Origin: Phaeobacter sp. 11ANDIMAR09
Lineage (GTDB): Bacteria; Pseudomonadota; Alphaproteobacteria; Rhodobacterales; Rhodobacteraceae
DNA: 64,000 nucleotides
Assembly (NCBI RefSeq): GCF_001294455.1
Contig: NZ_LIKT01000004.1
Span: 186,001-250,000 of the forward strand
Direction of reading: 5' to 3'
Shown here: positions 1-9,155 of the stretch, piece after piece
How positions within the stretch are numbered: the stretch's first letter is position 1
Layout of the letters: every line of letters starts with the position of its first letter
The notes under the pieces: generated by a model
Told to the model about the DNA's origin: nothing
The model's input: only the letters and a program-made list of their open reading frames with translations
Databases searched by the model: none
Translations under genes and position numbers: made by a program

Positions 1-1
1 G

Positions 2-1327
2 GCGGCGGCGCTGGACCGTGCCGCAGATATTGTCCTTACCGGGCGCTGTGTCGACAGTGCCGTCACCCTAGGCGCGGCGATTCACCACTTTGGCTGGGGG
101 CCCGATGATCTGGACGCGCTGGCAGGCGGCAGCCTCGCAGGGCATATTTTGGAATGCGGCCCGCAGGCCACCGGGGGAAACTTCACCGATTGGCGCGAGG
201 TGGCGGATCGGCTGGTCGAGATCGGCTACCCGATTGCTGAAGTGTTTGAGGATGGCTCTTTTGAGGTGAGCAAGCCCGAGGGTTCAGGCGGCAAGGTCTC
301 GCGCGGCACCGTGGGCGAGCAGATGCTCTACGAGATTGGCGATCCGCAAGCCTATCTGCTGCCTGATGTCGCCTGTGATTTCTCTCAGGTGACCCTCGAG
401 GAGACAGGCCCTGACCGGGTGCGGGTGTCGGGCGCGCGCGGGCTGGGGGTGCCAGACAGTTACAAGACCTGCCTGACCTGGGCCGATGGCTATCGCTCTG
501 GGCATATCTTTACCTTCTATGGGCTGGAGGCCGAGGCCAAGGCGCAGCATTTTGCCGATACGGTACTCAAACGTTGTCGCGCGACCCTGACGCGGCTGCA
601 GGCCCCGGATTACACGGATGTCAGCATTGAATTACTGGGCGCCGAGAGCCAGTTTGGCGTCCTGCGCAGCTCAGAACCAGCGCGGGAGGTGGCGGTGAAG
701 ATCGCGCTGCGCCACCCGGATGCCCGGGCAGTCGGGCTGTTTCTGAAAGAGGCCACAGGGCTGGGGTTGGCCACACCTCCGGGGCTAAGTGGTTTTGCCG
801 GGGCGCGGCCCAAGCCTTCGCCTGTTTTGGCGCTATTCTCCTATCTGACACCCAAGGATCAGGTCCGGGTGCAAATAACGGATGAGGCAGGAGTTCTGGA
901 CTGGTCTCCGGCGCCGGGACCCGCAGCCGTTGCCGCGGATTTGGTTCAGGTGCCAGACGCTCCCAAACCTGCGCGGATTGTCGAAGTGCCCTTGGTCGAT
1001 CTGGCCTGGGCCCGAAGCGGCGACAAGGGAGATATCGCCAATATCGGCGTCATGGCCCGTGATCCGGCGTGTATGCCCTGGATTTGGGCGGGGCTGACGC
1101 CCGCGCATCTGCAGAAAGTCTATGGCCATTTCTGTGATGGCGAGATTGAGCGTTTCTATCTGCCGGGGTCGGCCTCGATGAACATTCTGCTGCATGGTGC
1201 TTTGGGCGGTGGTGGTACTTCATCACTGCGCAATGATCCGCAGGCAAAGGGGTATGGTCAGTTGCTTTTGGCCGTGCCGATTGCGGTGGATGCAGATCTG
1301 TTGGCGCGGCTGCAGGGGCAGGAATGA
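2..1327 (+). CDS. AtuA-family (acyclic terpene utilization-like) protein, 5' truncated by the window
   Basis: The reading frame is open from base 2, so the true start lies upstream; 441 codons are visible. The first visible part holds the family signature TGRCVDSA, then SLAGHILECG and ATGGNFTDW, typical of the AtuA/DUF1446 core. The last ~100 residues (VDLAWARSGDKGDIANIGV ... LGGGGTSSLR) form the small ferredoxin-like domain often fused to AtuA. AtuA is needed for citronellol/geraniol catabolism in Pseudomonas, but its reaction is not established. Genes of this family usually sit next to acyl-CoA carboxylases, as here: the carboxyltransferase gene starts 91 bp downstream. Function in a branched or unsaturated acyl-CoA pathway is inferred from this context. 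Confidence 0.85.
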   Translation, partial: AAALDRAADIVLTGRCVDSAVTLGAAIHHFGWGPDDLDALAGGSLAGHILECGPQATGGNFTDWREVADRLVEIGYPIAEVFEDGSFEVSKPEGSGGKVSRGTVGEQMLYEIGDPQAYLLPDVACDFSQVTLEETGPDRVRVSGARGLGVPDSYKTCLTWADGYRSGHIFTFYGLEAEAKAQHFADTVLKRCRATLTRLQAPDYTDVSIELLGAESQFGVLRSSEPAREVAVKIALRHPDARAVGLFLKEATGLGLATPPGLSGFAGARPKPSPVLALFSYLTPKDQVRVQITDEAGVLDWSPAPGPAAVAADLVQVPDAPKPARIVEVPLVDLAWARSGDKGDIANIGVMARDPACMPWIWAGLTPAHLQKVYGHFCDGEIERFYLPGSASMNILLHGALGGGGTSSLRNDPQAKGYGQLLLAVPIAVDADLLARLQGQE

Positions 1328-1418
1328 TGTATCACAAAAAAACAAGACCACGGGCCACTGGGCAGGCAGGCAATGCCGCCGTGCCTGGGCTTCGCAAAAT
1401 CTATCCGATGAGTAGGAC

Positions 1419-3041
1419 ATGCCGATGAAGGCTTTTGAAAGCAGGATCAATACATCCAGTGACAGCTTTGCCCAGAACCGGGCTGATATGCTGGCGCAGG
1501 TCGAGCGGATGCGCACCTTGGAAGCCCGCGCCGCAGCCAAATCGGAACAGCGCCGCCCGGTCTTTGACAAGCGCGGCCAGCTGTCGCCGCGTGAGAGGCT
1601 GGCGGCGCTGCTGGATCCCGGCATGCCCTTTGTCGAGCTCTACAACATGGCCTCCTATCTGGTGGATGATCCAAACCCTGAGACGTCTATTCCGGGAGCT
1701 TCGATCCTCTTGGGGATCGGCTATGTTTCGGGGGTGCGCTGCATGGTCTTTGTTGATGATGCGGGCATCAATGCTGGCGCGATGACGGGGAAATCGGTGG
1801 ATAAGGCGCTGGGCGCGATCGACATCGCCCTAAAGCAGAAACTGCCCTTTGTGCATCTGGTCGAAAGCGCCGGGGCTGATCTCACACGCTACACGGTTGA
1901 GCTTTGGGCTCATGGCGGCGGCATGTTCGCCGGTTTGGCGCGGCTCTCGGCGGCGGGCAATCCGGTGATCACCGTGCTGCACGGGGCCTCGACCGCGGGC
2001 GGCGCCTATCAGCCGGGTCTGTCGGACTATGTGATCGGGGTCAAAGGCAACGGTATGGCGATGCTGGCCGGGGCCGCGCTGGTGCAGGCGGCCACGGGCG
2101 AGATAGCCAAGGACGCGGATCTGGGGGGCGCGGAGATGCACGCCGAGATCACCGGCCTGGTGGAGTATCTGGCCGAGGATGATGCCCATGGGCTGGAAAT
2201 CGCCCGTGATGTGGTTGCGGGGCTTGGCTGGCAGAGCTGCGCCAACGCGCCGATGGCCTACGACGCGCCCAAGTATGAGCCCGAGCAACTGGCCGGGGCC
2301 ATTCCCGCCGATTATCGCAAACCCTACGACATGCGCGAGCTGGCCGCGCGGCTGGTGGATGGCTCGCGTTTGCGCGATTTCAAACCGCATTACGGCCCCG
2401 CCCTGGTCTGTTTGCAGGCCCATATCATGGGGCAGCCCGTTGGTATCCTGGGCAACAACGGCCCGATTGATCCCGATGGCGCAACCAAGGCGACCCATTT
2501 CCTGCAGGCGATGGATCAGGCGGGCACCCCGGTGATCTTTCTGGGCAATACCACGGGCTATATGGTTGGCACCGCCTATGAGCGCGCAGGCATGATCAAA
2601 CATGGCTCCAAGATGATCCAGGCGGTGACCAATCTGCGGGTGCCCAAGATCTCGCTCTATACCGGGGCCAGTTTTGGCGCGGGCAACTACGGCATGTGTG
2701 GCCATGCTTTTGGCGCCGATTTCCTGTTCACCTGGCCCAATGCCATGACGGGTGTGATGGGCGGCGAACAGGCGGCCCTGACCATGGAACAGGTGGCGCG
2801 GCGCACGGCGGAGCGTAAGGGTGTTGAAGTGGATGAAGCCCGCTTGGCCAAGCAGAGCGCCGGGATCGCGGCGCATTTTGACAACCAGTCTGATGCGTTT
2901 TTCACCTCCGGGCGCATGCTTGACATGGGGATGATCGACCCGCGCGACAGCCGCATGGTGATTGGCTTTTGCCTGGCCACCTGCATCGAGGCACGTCGTC
3001 GTGACCTCAACCCCAATGCCTTTGGCGTGGGGCGGGCCTGA
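1419..3041 (+). CDS. Acyl-CoA carboxylase carboxyltransferase (beta) subunit, methylcrotonyl/geranyl-CoA carboxylase type
   Basis: A 540-residue carboxyltransferase that moves CO2 from carboxybiotin to an acyl-CoA. The N-terminal CT half contains GASTAGGAYQPG and the C-terminal half contains GNNGPIDPDGATKATHF and ASFGAGNYGMCG, the oxyanion-hole segments shared with 3-methylcrotonyl-CoA and geranyl-CoA carboxylases. Length matches AtuC/LiuB (about 535-540). A second ATG lies two codons in (1425). The stop overlaps the ATG at 3041 by one base, so it is translationally linked to the alpha subunit. Neighbouring AtuA favours a branched enoyl-CoA substrate, but no hydratase or HMG-CoA lyase of the leucine/terpene pathway is visible, so the substrate is unassigned. 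Confidence 0.9.
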   Translation: MPMKAFESRINTSSDSFAQNRADMLAQVERMRTLEARAAAKSEQRRPVFDKRGQLSPRERLAALLDPGMPFVELYNMASYLVDDPNPETSIPGASILLGIGYVSGVRCMVFVDDAGINAGAMTGKSVDKALGAIDIALKQKLPFVHLVESAGADLTRYTVELWAHGGGMFAGLARLSAAGNPVITVLHGASTAGGAYQPGLSDYVIGVKGNGMAMLAGAALVQAATGEIAKDADLGGAEMHAEITGLVEYLAEDDAHGLEIARDVVAGLGWQSCANAPMAYDAPKYEPEQLAGAIPADYRKPYDMRELAARLVDGSRLRDFKPHYGPALVCLQAHIMGQPVGILGNNGPIDPDGATKATHFLQAMDQAGTPVIFLGNTTGYMVGTAYERAGMIKHGSKMIQAVTNLRVPKISLYTGASFGAGNYGMCGHAFGADFLFTWPNAMTGVMGGEQAALTMEQVARRTAERKGVEVDEARLAKQSAGIAAHFDNQSDAFFTSGRMLDMGMIDPRDSRMVIGFCLATCIEARRRDLNPNAFGVGRA

Positions 3042-3058
3042 TGGGAGAGGACCAGACA

Positions 3059-5041
3059 ATGGCACAGTTTAACTCAATCCTGGTGGCCAATCGCGGCGAG
3101 ATCGCCCTGCGTGTCATGCGCACAGCGCGTGCGATGGGGATCAAATGTATCGCGGTCTACACCGAGGCCGATGCCCAAAGCCCCCATGTCGTCTTTGCCG
3201 ATCAAGCCGTTTGCATTGGCGCAGGCCCTGTGGGGGATAGCTATCTCAATGCGGCCAAGGTCCTGGCGGCGGCCAAGGAAACAGGGGCGCAGGCGGTGCA
3301 TCCCGGCTATGGCTTCCTGTCGGAGAGCGCCGAATTCGCCGCGGCCTGCACCGAGGCAGGCCTTACCTTTATTGGCCCCAGCGCCGAGGCCATTGCCCTG
3401 ATGGGGAACAAGGCAGCCGCGAAACGCCGGATGATCGAAGCCGGGGTGCCCTGCGTCCCCGGCTATGAAGGAGCGGATCAATCTCCTGTGGTGTTGCAGG
3501 CCGAGGCGGCAAAGATAGGCTATCCGGTGATGATCAAGGCCGCAGCGGGCGGCGGTGGCCGTGGCATGCGGCTGGTCACTTCGGAGGTCGATTTTGCAGT
3601 GGCGCTGGAGCTGGCCAAAAGCGAAGCGCTGTCGGCCTTTGGCTCGGAGGAGATGATCCTGGAAAAGGCGGTGATGCGCCCGCGTCACGTAGAGATCCAG
3701 GTCTTTGCCGATGCATCGGGCCATACCATCCACCTGGGGGAGCGCGACTGTTCGGTGCAGCGCCGCCACCAAAAAGTGGTGGAGGAAGCCCCCTGTCCGG
3801 TGATGACGCCAGATCTGCGCGCTGAGATGGGGGCTGCCGCCGTGGAAGCCGCCCGCGCGATCAACTATCTGGGCGCCGGAACGGTGGAGTTCCTGCTGGA
3901 CGAAAGCGGCGCTTTCTATTTCCTGGAGATGAACACCCGCCTGCAGGTGGAACACCCCGTCACGGAGATGGTCACTGGGCTTGATCTGGTGGCGCTGCAA
4001 ATTCGCACGGCGCGCGGTCAGGCGCTGGGCGTGGCACAGGATGATGTGACCCTGAAGGGCCATGCCATCGAGGTGCGGCTTTATGCCGAGGATCCCGGCC
4101 AGGGGTTCTTGCCTCAATCCGGGCAGATTCACCATTGGCAGCCTGCCACAGGGGCGGGCATCCGGGTGGATGCGGGCATTGTTTCGGGGCAGGAGGTTTC
4201 GGCCTTTTATGATCCGATGCTGGCCAAACTCATCGCCCATGGGGCGTCCCGTTCAGAGGCGCTGGAGCGGCTGATTACGGCGTTGGGTGACACCGTAATT
4301 TTTGGACCGGCCTGCAACCGCGATTTCCTGATGGATGTCCTGGGCCATGCCGAGTTTGCCCAAGGGGCGGCGACGACCAGCTTTATTGGCGATCACTTTG
4401 ATCCACTGGTTCCGTCCAAAATCACCAGCGCTGATTTGGCACTGGCGGCGACATTGATTTATCGCGCAGATCAGGCAGCATTGGCCAAGCAGGCAGAGAC
4501 CCCGGCAGAGCTGATGGGGTGGTCCAGTCAAGGCGCTTTGCAGGCGCGGATGGTGCTGGAGGAAGCTGGCGAGCGGGCGACAGTGCTGCTGCGCGAGAGC
4601 CGCGATGGCATTCAGGTACAGGTTGGTGAAGTGGAACATCTTCTGCAACAGCAGGGCGATTGCCTGCGGCTGGATGGGCTGCGTATGGATCTGCGCAGCC
4701 ATCTGATGGTCGGGGATGATCTGTTTCTCGCCACCGGCAGGCGGCTGATGAAAGTGACCCGACAGCGGGCTGGGGCCAGAGCTGCTACTGCGGCTGGTGG
4801 TGGTGAAACGCGCGCCCCGATGCACGGCAATCTGCTGGAGCTCTGCGTCCGCGCTGGGGACCCGGTTGAGATGGGCACCCGACTGGCGGTGTTGGAGGCG
4901 ATGAAGATGCAGCATGAGATTCTGGCCGAGGTGGCAGGAACCGTGCGCGAGGTGGCTGTCACGGCGCCAAGCCAGGTGAAGGCGGGCGATCTTTTGGTGC
5001 AGATTGAACAGGCAAAGCCGACACAGGAGAACAAGGGATGA
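3059..5041 (+). CDS. Acyl-CoA carboxylase alpha subunit: biotin carboxylase with C-terminal biotin carrier domain
   Basis: A 660-residue protein that carboxylates its own biotin using ATP and bicarbonate. It opens with ILVANRGEIALRVMRTA, the biotin carboxylase N-domain, followed by the ATP-grasp domain (KAAAGGGGRGMRLV; EMNTRLQVEHPVTEM) and ends in a biotinyl domain with the carrier lysine at about residue 616 in EAMKMQHE. ATG 3059 is preferred over ATG 3041 because GGAGAGG at 3044-3050 lies 8 nt upstream of it and the protein then begins MAQFNSILVANRGE as in homologues. The stop forms an ATGA overlap with the next gene. Size matches AtuF/LiuD (about 655-665). Confidence 0.93.
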   Translation: MAQFNSILVANRGEIALRVMRTARAMGIKCIAVYTEADAQSPHVVFADQAVCIGAGPVGDSYLNAAKVLAAAKETGAQAVHPGYGFLSESAEFAAACTEAGLTFIGPSAEAIALMGNKAAAKRRMIEAGVPCVPGYEGADQSPVVLQAEAAKIGYPVMIKAAAGGGGRGMRLVTSEVDFAVALELAKSEALSAFGSEEMILEKAVMRPRHVEIQVFADASGHTIHLGERDCSVQRRHQKVVEEAPCPVMTPDLRAEMGAAAVEAARAINYLGAGTVEFLLDESGAFYFLEMNTRLQVEHPVTEMVTGLDLVALQIRTARGQALGVAQDDVTLKGHAIEVRLYAEDPGQGFLPQSGQIHHWQPATGAGIRVDAGIVSGQEVSAFYDPMLAKLIAHGASRSEALERLITALGDTVIFGPACNRDFLMDVLGHAEFAQGAATTSFIGDHFDPLVPSKITSADLALAATLIYRADQAALAKQAETPAELMGWSSQGALQARMVLEEAGERATVLLRESRDGIQVQVGEVEHLLQQQGDCLRLDGLRMDLRSHLMVGDDLFLATGRRLMKVTRQRAGARAATAAGGGETRAPMHGNLLELCVRAGDPVEMGTRLAVLEAMKMQHEILAEVAGTVREVAVTAPSQVKAGDLLVQIEQAKPTQENKG

Positions 5042-6174
5042 ACTCGGAACTTTGTAAACGGCTTGGAATTGCGTTTCCGCTTTTTGCTTTTTCTCATTGC
5101 CGCGATGTGGTGGCAGCGGTCACCAATGCCGGTGGTATGGGGGTCTTTGGCGCCGCCATGATGTCGCCAGAGGAGCTGGAAGAAGAGCTGAGTTGGATTG
5201 ATGCACATGTGAATGGGAAACCCTATGGTGTTGACCTTATCGTGCCCAATAAGTTTGAGGCCAAGGGGGAAGACATTCCCGACGCCGCCATCCTGGCCAT
5301 GGTGCCTGAGGGGCATAAGGATTTTGCAGATGACGTGATGCAGAAACACGGGGTTGAACCCGGAGACCTCGATCCGGTGCGGGCCGAGCAGCTGGTGTTT
5401 CGTGAAAACATCAGCGCCGAGGGGGCGCGGCGCAGTCTGGATGTGGCCTTTTCTCATCCAATTGCTCTGATCGCCAATGCGCTGGGCCTGCCGCCGCAGG
5501 AGATGCTGGAGCGCGGCAAGGCGCAGGGGGTCGCGGTCGGCGCGCTAGTGGGCACGGCAGAACATGCCCGCGCCCAGGTTGCGGCGGGTGTGGATGTGAT
5601 CATTGCCGCCGGCGGTGAGGCCGGGGGGCATACCGGAGAGATTTCTACCATGGTACTGGTGCCGGAGGTGGTGCAGGCCATTGCAGGCTCCGGCATTCCG
5701 GTCTTGGCCGCAGGCGGTATTGCCACCGGCAGTCAGATGGCCGCAGCCATGGCCATGGGGGCAGCAGGGGCCTGGTGTGGTTCGGTTTGGCTGACCACGG
5801 CAGAGGCGGAAACCAATCCAGTGGTGAAGGAAAAGATGCTGGCGGCCAGCAGTCGCGACACCGTGCGCTCACGCTCGCGCACCGGCAAGCCCTCGCGCCA
5901 GCTGGTCAGCGCCTGGACCGAGGCCTGGGAAGGTAAGGGCGCGCCCACACCGCTGCCGATGCCATTGCAGACCCTAGTGTCAGAGCCCGCGCTGCACCGG
6001 ATTGATCTGATGTCCCAGAAGGGCCATGTCGGCGCGCAGGATCTGGCCACCTATTGGGTTGGCCAGGGGGTTGGTTTGATGAACCAGGCCATGTCGGCAG
6101 GTGCTGTGGTGCAGGATTTCAAAGAGGATTTTCTGACCGCATTTGAGCGGCTTGGGGCGCTGTTGGAGGACTAG
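5038..6174 (+). CDS. Nitronate monooxygenase-like FMN-dependent TIM-barrel protein
   Basis: 378 residues of the 2-nitropropane dioxygenase / nitronate monooxygenase fold. The phosphate/FMN-binding half shows AGGEAGGHTGEIST and AAGGIATGSQMAAAMAMGA, and the N-terminus CKRLGIAFPLFAFSH is a usual family start. It overlaps the carboxylase alpha gene by ATGA, so it is very likely co-translated with it. Family members oxidise alkyl nitronates, but many related flavoproteins are encoded inside acyl-CoA operons with unknown roles (the family also includes enoyl-reductase-like members), so a role in the local acyl-CoA pathway is as likely as nitronate detoxification. The fold assignment is firm; the substrate is not. 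Confidence 0.85.
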   Translation: MNSELCKRLGIAFPLFAFSHCRDVVAAVTNAGGMGVFGAAMMSPEELEEELSWIDAHVNGKPYGVDLIVPNKFEAKGEDIPDAAILAMVPEGHKDFADDVMQKHGVEPGDLDPVRAEQLVFRENISAEGARRSLDVAFSHPIALIANALGLPPQEMLERGKAQGVAVGALVGTAEHARAQVAAGVDVIIAAGGEAGGHTGEISTMVLVPEVVQAIAGSGIPVLAAGGIATGSQMAAAMAMGAAGAWCGSVWLTTAEAETNPVVKEKMLAASSRDTVRSRSRTGKPSRQLVSAWTEAWEGKGAPTPLPMPLQTLVSEPALHRIDLMSQKGHVGAQDLATYWVGQGVGLMNQAMSAGAVVQDFKEDFLTAFERLGALLED

Positions 6175-6254
6175 CTCAGCGGTCGCTTTGTTGCCTTGTC
6201 CCGGCCTGCCACCTATGGTCAATCCGGGACTTGTAGCGGAAAGAGGCAACACCA

Positions 6255-6905
6255 GTGGCAGGGCAGAGCGAAGGGCTATTGAATGCGATTCTTGCCGATA
6301 TCGATGCGGGACAGTTGAACCCGGGAGATGTGCTGGACGAGATCGGACTGGCGCAGCGGCATTCGGTGTCGCGCACGCCAATCCGTGAGGTCCTTATTCA
6401 GCTGGAGGCTGCCGGCCTGATCCGGCGCCTGCCCCGCAAAGGGGCGGTGCTGTTCAAGCCGAGCCTGGAAGAGTTTCTGGCTATTCTGGAGGTGCATGCA
6501 AACCTGGAAGGTCAGGCGGCTGGCTTGGCCGCCCGGCGGATGACCCAGGGGCAAAGACAGGAATTGGAGCGGGTGGTGCAGGCCTGTGAAGCTCATGCCG
6601 CGAAGAAAGGCGATGGAGATCCCAATGGCTACTATCAGCTGAACCTGCAGTTTCATGCGGGCGTTGCCTTTGGGGCCGGGAACCCGTTCTTGGTCGAGAT
6701 GATCAAGACCAATGCACGTAAGCTGATGGCCTATTACCGGGCGCGCTATCAATATCCGGGATCAATTGCGCAATCCGCAAAGGAGCACCGCGAGATAGCC
6801 GAGTTGATCTATGCCCATAACGAGCCAGAGGCGGAGCGGCGTATGATCCAGCATGTGCAATTTGATCAGGTGACCGTGATGGATCTGCTCGCGGCGCTGG
6901 GTTGA
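6255..6905 (+). CDS. GntR-family transcriptional regulator, FCD (FadR-like) subfamily
   Basis: 216 residues with GTG start at 6255, preceded by AAGAGG at 6241-6246. The N-terminal winged helix (about 10-75) contains RHSVSRTPIREVLIQLEAAG and GLIRRLPRKGAVL, the GntR recognition region. The C-terminal all-helical FCD effector domain holds the expected metal-binding type residues, among them LNLQFHAGV and SAKEHREIAELI. It follows the nitronate-monooxygenase gene by 80 bp in the same direction and probably controls the carboxylase operon in response to a carboxylate or acyl-CoA; that target is inferred from position. Confidence 0.88.
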   Translation: MAGQSEGLLNAILADIDAGQLNPGDVLDEIGLAQRHSVSRTPIREVLIQLEAAGLIRRLPRKGAVLFKPSLEEFLAILEVHANLEGQAAGLAARRMTQGQRQELERVVQACEAHAAKKGDGDPNGYYQLNLQFHAGVAFGAGNPFLVEMIKTNARKLMAYYRARYQYPGSIAQSAKEHREIAELIYAHNEPEAERRMIQHVQFDQVTVMDLLAALG

Positions 6906-6916
6906 AGCGGGCTTTT

Positions 6917-6948
6917 GCCTCCGGCGGGCATATTTTTGGCCAAATGAA
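6917..6948 (+). repeat. Copy A of the CCTCCGGCGGG-AATATTT intergenic element
   Basis: Reads GCCTCCGGCGGGCATATTTT followed by TGGCCAAATGAAGG, directly between the convergent GntR and amidotransferase genes. It matches copies at 17567-17600, 55510-55537 and 56958-56991. Similar strings are, as far as I recall, frequent at gene ends in Rhodobacterales; role unknown. Confidence 0.5.
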
Positions 6949-6962
6949 GGGGGCTGACTTTG

Positions 6963-7679
6963 CTAGAGTGGCGCTCTGGATGTTTGTTCAAAGAAGCAGG
7001 CGAGGCATTCTGCAAAGGCGGTTTGATCTGCCAATATGGCAAGGCTGGCTTTGGCCTGGGAGTAGAGATCTGGACCCAACTCGGTGCGCATCTCCTCAGT
7101 AAGGGCCGCGATGAAGTCTGGGCTCATTTCCGGGTGATGCTGGCTGGTCCAGATTTGACGTCCAATGCAAAAGCCGGCGTTGAGCCCGGTACTGGTCGCC
7201 CATTCCTGGGCCTGTTGAGGCAGTTTGCTGACATATTCGCTATGTGAGCCATAGAGGCTGAATTCTGTCTCAAGCTGCTGCGCCCAGGGCAAGGTTGCAC
7301 ATGATTGATTGGGGATAAGGCCGTGCACCCAGCCATTTGGGTTTTTCGCCACAGCCCCCCCCAAAGCGAGAGCAATGGCCTGGTGTCCAAAGCAGGCGCC
7401 AAAGAGCGGAAACCGGATTTCGTGCATCTGCTGGATGAGGGTCAGCAGCGGCGCAATCCAGGGCAGGCCGCTTCGGGTGGATGCCGGACTGCCGGTGATC
7501 ATGGCGCCGTCAAAGGCGGTTATGTCTGATGGGAACTGCCCTTGGTGTGTTTGAAATACCGTCGTCAACCAATCTGGTCGGACCAAATGGATCAGCCGCG
7601 TGAATTTTTCACCATCCAAAGGGTGCTGGGCGGCAAAGGGGCTTGTGTCTGTATTGGTGACCAGAATTGCTAAGTGCAT
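6963..7679 (-). CDS. Class I glutamine amidotransferase (GATase1) family protein
   Basis: 238 residues. The nucleophile elbow FPLFGACFGHQ places the catalytic cysteine at residue 96, and the partner motif SQHHPEM supplies His182 and Glu184, so the triad is complete. The frame extends 27 codons upstream, but that segment runs through an AT-rich promoter-like stretch; MHLAILVTNTD at 7679 is the natural family start. Such stand-alone GATases are often annotated as GMP-synthase-like or gamma-glutamyl hydrolases that remove a gamma-glutamyl group. Given two GS-like gamma-glutamyl ligase candidates in the window, a PuuD-type hydrolase role is possible but not shown. Divergent from the P450 gene with 79 bp between. 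Confidence 0.85.
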   Translation of the reverse strand: MHLAILVTNTDTSPFAAQHPLDGEKFTRLIHLVRPDWLTTVFQTHQGQFPSDITAFDGAMITGSPASTRSGLPWIAPLLTLIQQMHEIRFPLFGACFGHQAIALALGGAVAKNPNGWVHGLIPNQSCATLPWAQQLETEFSLYGSHSEYVSKLPQQAQEWATSTGLNAGFCIGRQIWTSQHHPEMSPDFIAALTEEMRTELGPDLYSQAKASLAILADQTAFAECLACFFEQTSRAPL

Positions 7680-7758
7680 GTTTGGGCTCTGAAGTTTTAT
7701 ATTTACATATTTATGGGGTCTAATAATATACACAAAGCAACCATTCGGGAAGCCCCTC
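7680..7758. promoter_or_regulatory. AT-rich divergent promoter region between the amidotransferase and P450 genes
   Basis: This 79-bp interval is strikingly AT-rich compared with its surroundings (runs such as TTTTATATTTACATATTTAT and CTAATAATATACAC) and separates two divergent start codons. It must hold both promoters. I could not assign individual -35/-10 boxes with confidence. Confidence 0.5.
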
Positions 7759-9018
7759 ATGACGATCTGGACACCGCAGGACGACGGCTTTGCCGATCTC
7801 AGCAGTCACGACACCTTTGCCTCTGGCGCGCCGCACAACACCTTTGCCCGGCTGCGCCGTGACGATCCCCTGCATTGGACGGAATATGAGGGGGGCGAAA
7901 ATTTCTGGTCGGTGACCCGCTATGACGACATCACCCAGATGAACAAGAACACAGAGCTGTTTTCCTCGGCACGCGGAATCCGCATGGAGGATCAGAGCTA
8001 TGAGGAATACCTGGCGCGCCGGACCTTTCAAGAGACCGACCCGCCGGAGCATTCCAAGGTGCGAATGAAGCTGATGAAGGCTTTCTCCAAGACCTCAATG
8101 GCGCAGTATGAGCAGGAAATTCGTGATATCTGCGCTGAGATATTGGATCCGGTGCTGGAAAGGGGCAGTTTTGATGCCACTAAGGAGATTGCTCGACAAT
8201 TGCCGATGCGGATGCTGGGGCGCGTGGTCGGGCTGCCAGAAGCGGATCTGCCTTGGTTGGTCGAGAAAGGCGATGCGCTGATTGCCAATACCGACCCGGA
8301 TTTCACCGCCCATGTCATGGATAAGCTGCAGACGGATGAATACCGGATGATGCCGTTTAACTCACCTGCCGGGGCGGAGCTCTATGTTTACGCCAAGGAG
8401 TTGATGGCGGATAAGGCAAAGGCGGGGGATACCTCTGGGGTGCTCAACATGATTTTGGAGCCTGCCAAGGATGGCTCTACCATCACTGAAACAGAGTTTC
8501 GCAATTTCTTTTGCCTCTTGGTGGCGGCGGGCAATGACACCACGCGCTATTCGATTGCTGCGGGCATTCAGGCCCTGTGCCATCAGCCCGAGCTTCTGGC
8601 GCAGATGCAGGCCGGGGGGGCGGTTTGGGAGACAGCGGCGGATGAGATTATCCGCTGGGCTACGCCTGCGCTCTATTTTCGCCGCACAGCGACGCGGGAT
8701 GTTGAAATGCATGACAAACTGATCCGGGCGGGGGACAAGGTTTTGTATTGGTTCATCTCGGCCAATCGGGATGACAGCTATTTTCAAGATCCTTTCTGGG
8801 TCAATCTGATGCGCAGCCCCAATCGCCATCTGTCGTTTGGTCAGTTTGGTCCGCATGTTTGCCTAGGCATGTGGTTGGCCCGGCTGGAAGTCACGGTTCT
8901 GTTTCAGGAACTGGCGAAACGGATCAGCCATATCGAAGCTGCCGGAGAGCAGAAATTCCTGCGCTCCAATTTTGTTGGGGGCATAAAGTCATTGCCAGTG
9001 CGGGTCACACCGCGCTGA
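7759..9018 (+). CDS. Cytochrome P450 (bacterial class, CYP124/125-like haem motif)
   Basis: A 419-residue soluble P450. The I-helix oxygen-activation motif is AAGNDTTR, the K-helix ExxR is EIIR, and the haem-ligand cysteine is Cys368 in FGQFGPHVCLG. The conserved Phe sits one residue further from the Cys than in the usual FGxGxHxCxG form; this FGGxGxHxCxG-like spacing is seen in the CYP124/125 group that hydroxylates chain ends of terpenoids and sterols. No ferredoxin or ferredoxin reductase gene is adjacent, so electrons must come from elsewhere. Substrate unknown; the GS-like gene 137 bp downstream may or may not be co-transcribed. Confidence 0.93.
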   Translation: MTIWTPQDDGFADLSSHDTFASGAPHNTFARLRRDDPLHWTEYEGGENFWSVTRYDDITQMNKNTELFSSARGIRMEDQSYEEYLARRTFQETDPPEHSKVRMKLMKAFSKTSMAQYEQEIRDICAEILDPVLERGSFDATKEIARQLPMRMLGRVVGLPEADLPWLVEKGDALIANTDPDFTAHVMDKLQTDEYRMMPFNSPAGAELYVYAKELMADKAKAGDTSGVLNMILEPAKDGSTITETEFRNFFCLLVAAGNDTTRYSIAAGIQALCHQPELLAQMQAGGAVWETAADEIIRWATPALYFRRTATRDVEMHDKLIRAGDKVLYWFISANRDDSYFQDPFWVNLMRSPNRHLSFGQFGPHVCLGMWLARLEVTVLFQELAKRISHIEAAGEQKFLRSNFVGGIKSLPVRVTPR

Positions 9019-9155
9019 GTGTCGAACGGCGCTTGCCGCAGGGAAAAACCTGTGCCGCATAGGCGCTAAATATGTTAAGTAATGTGCAGCAGAAGCTGTG
9101 ATCTCTTTATTGCAGCCGTGCCAATTCGATTTCTCCAGCCGGAAGGATTTTTGCC

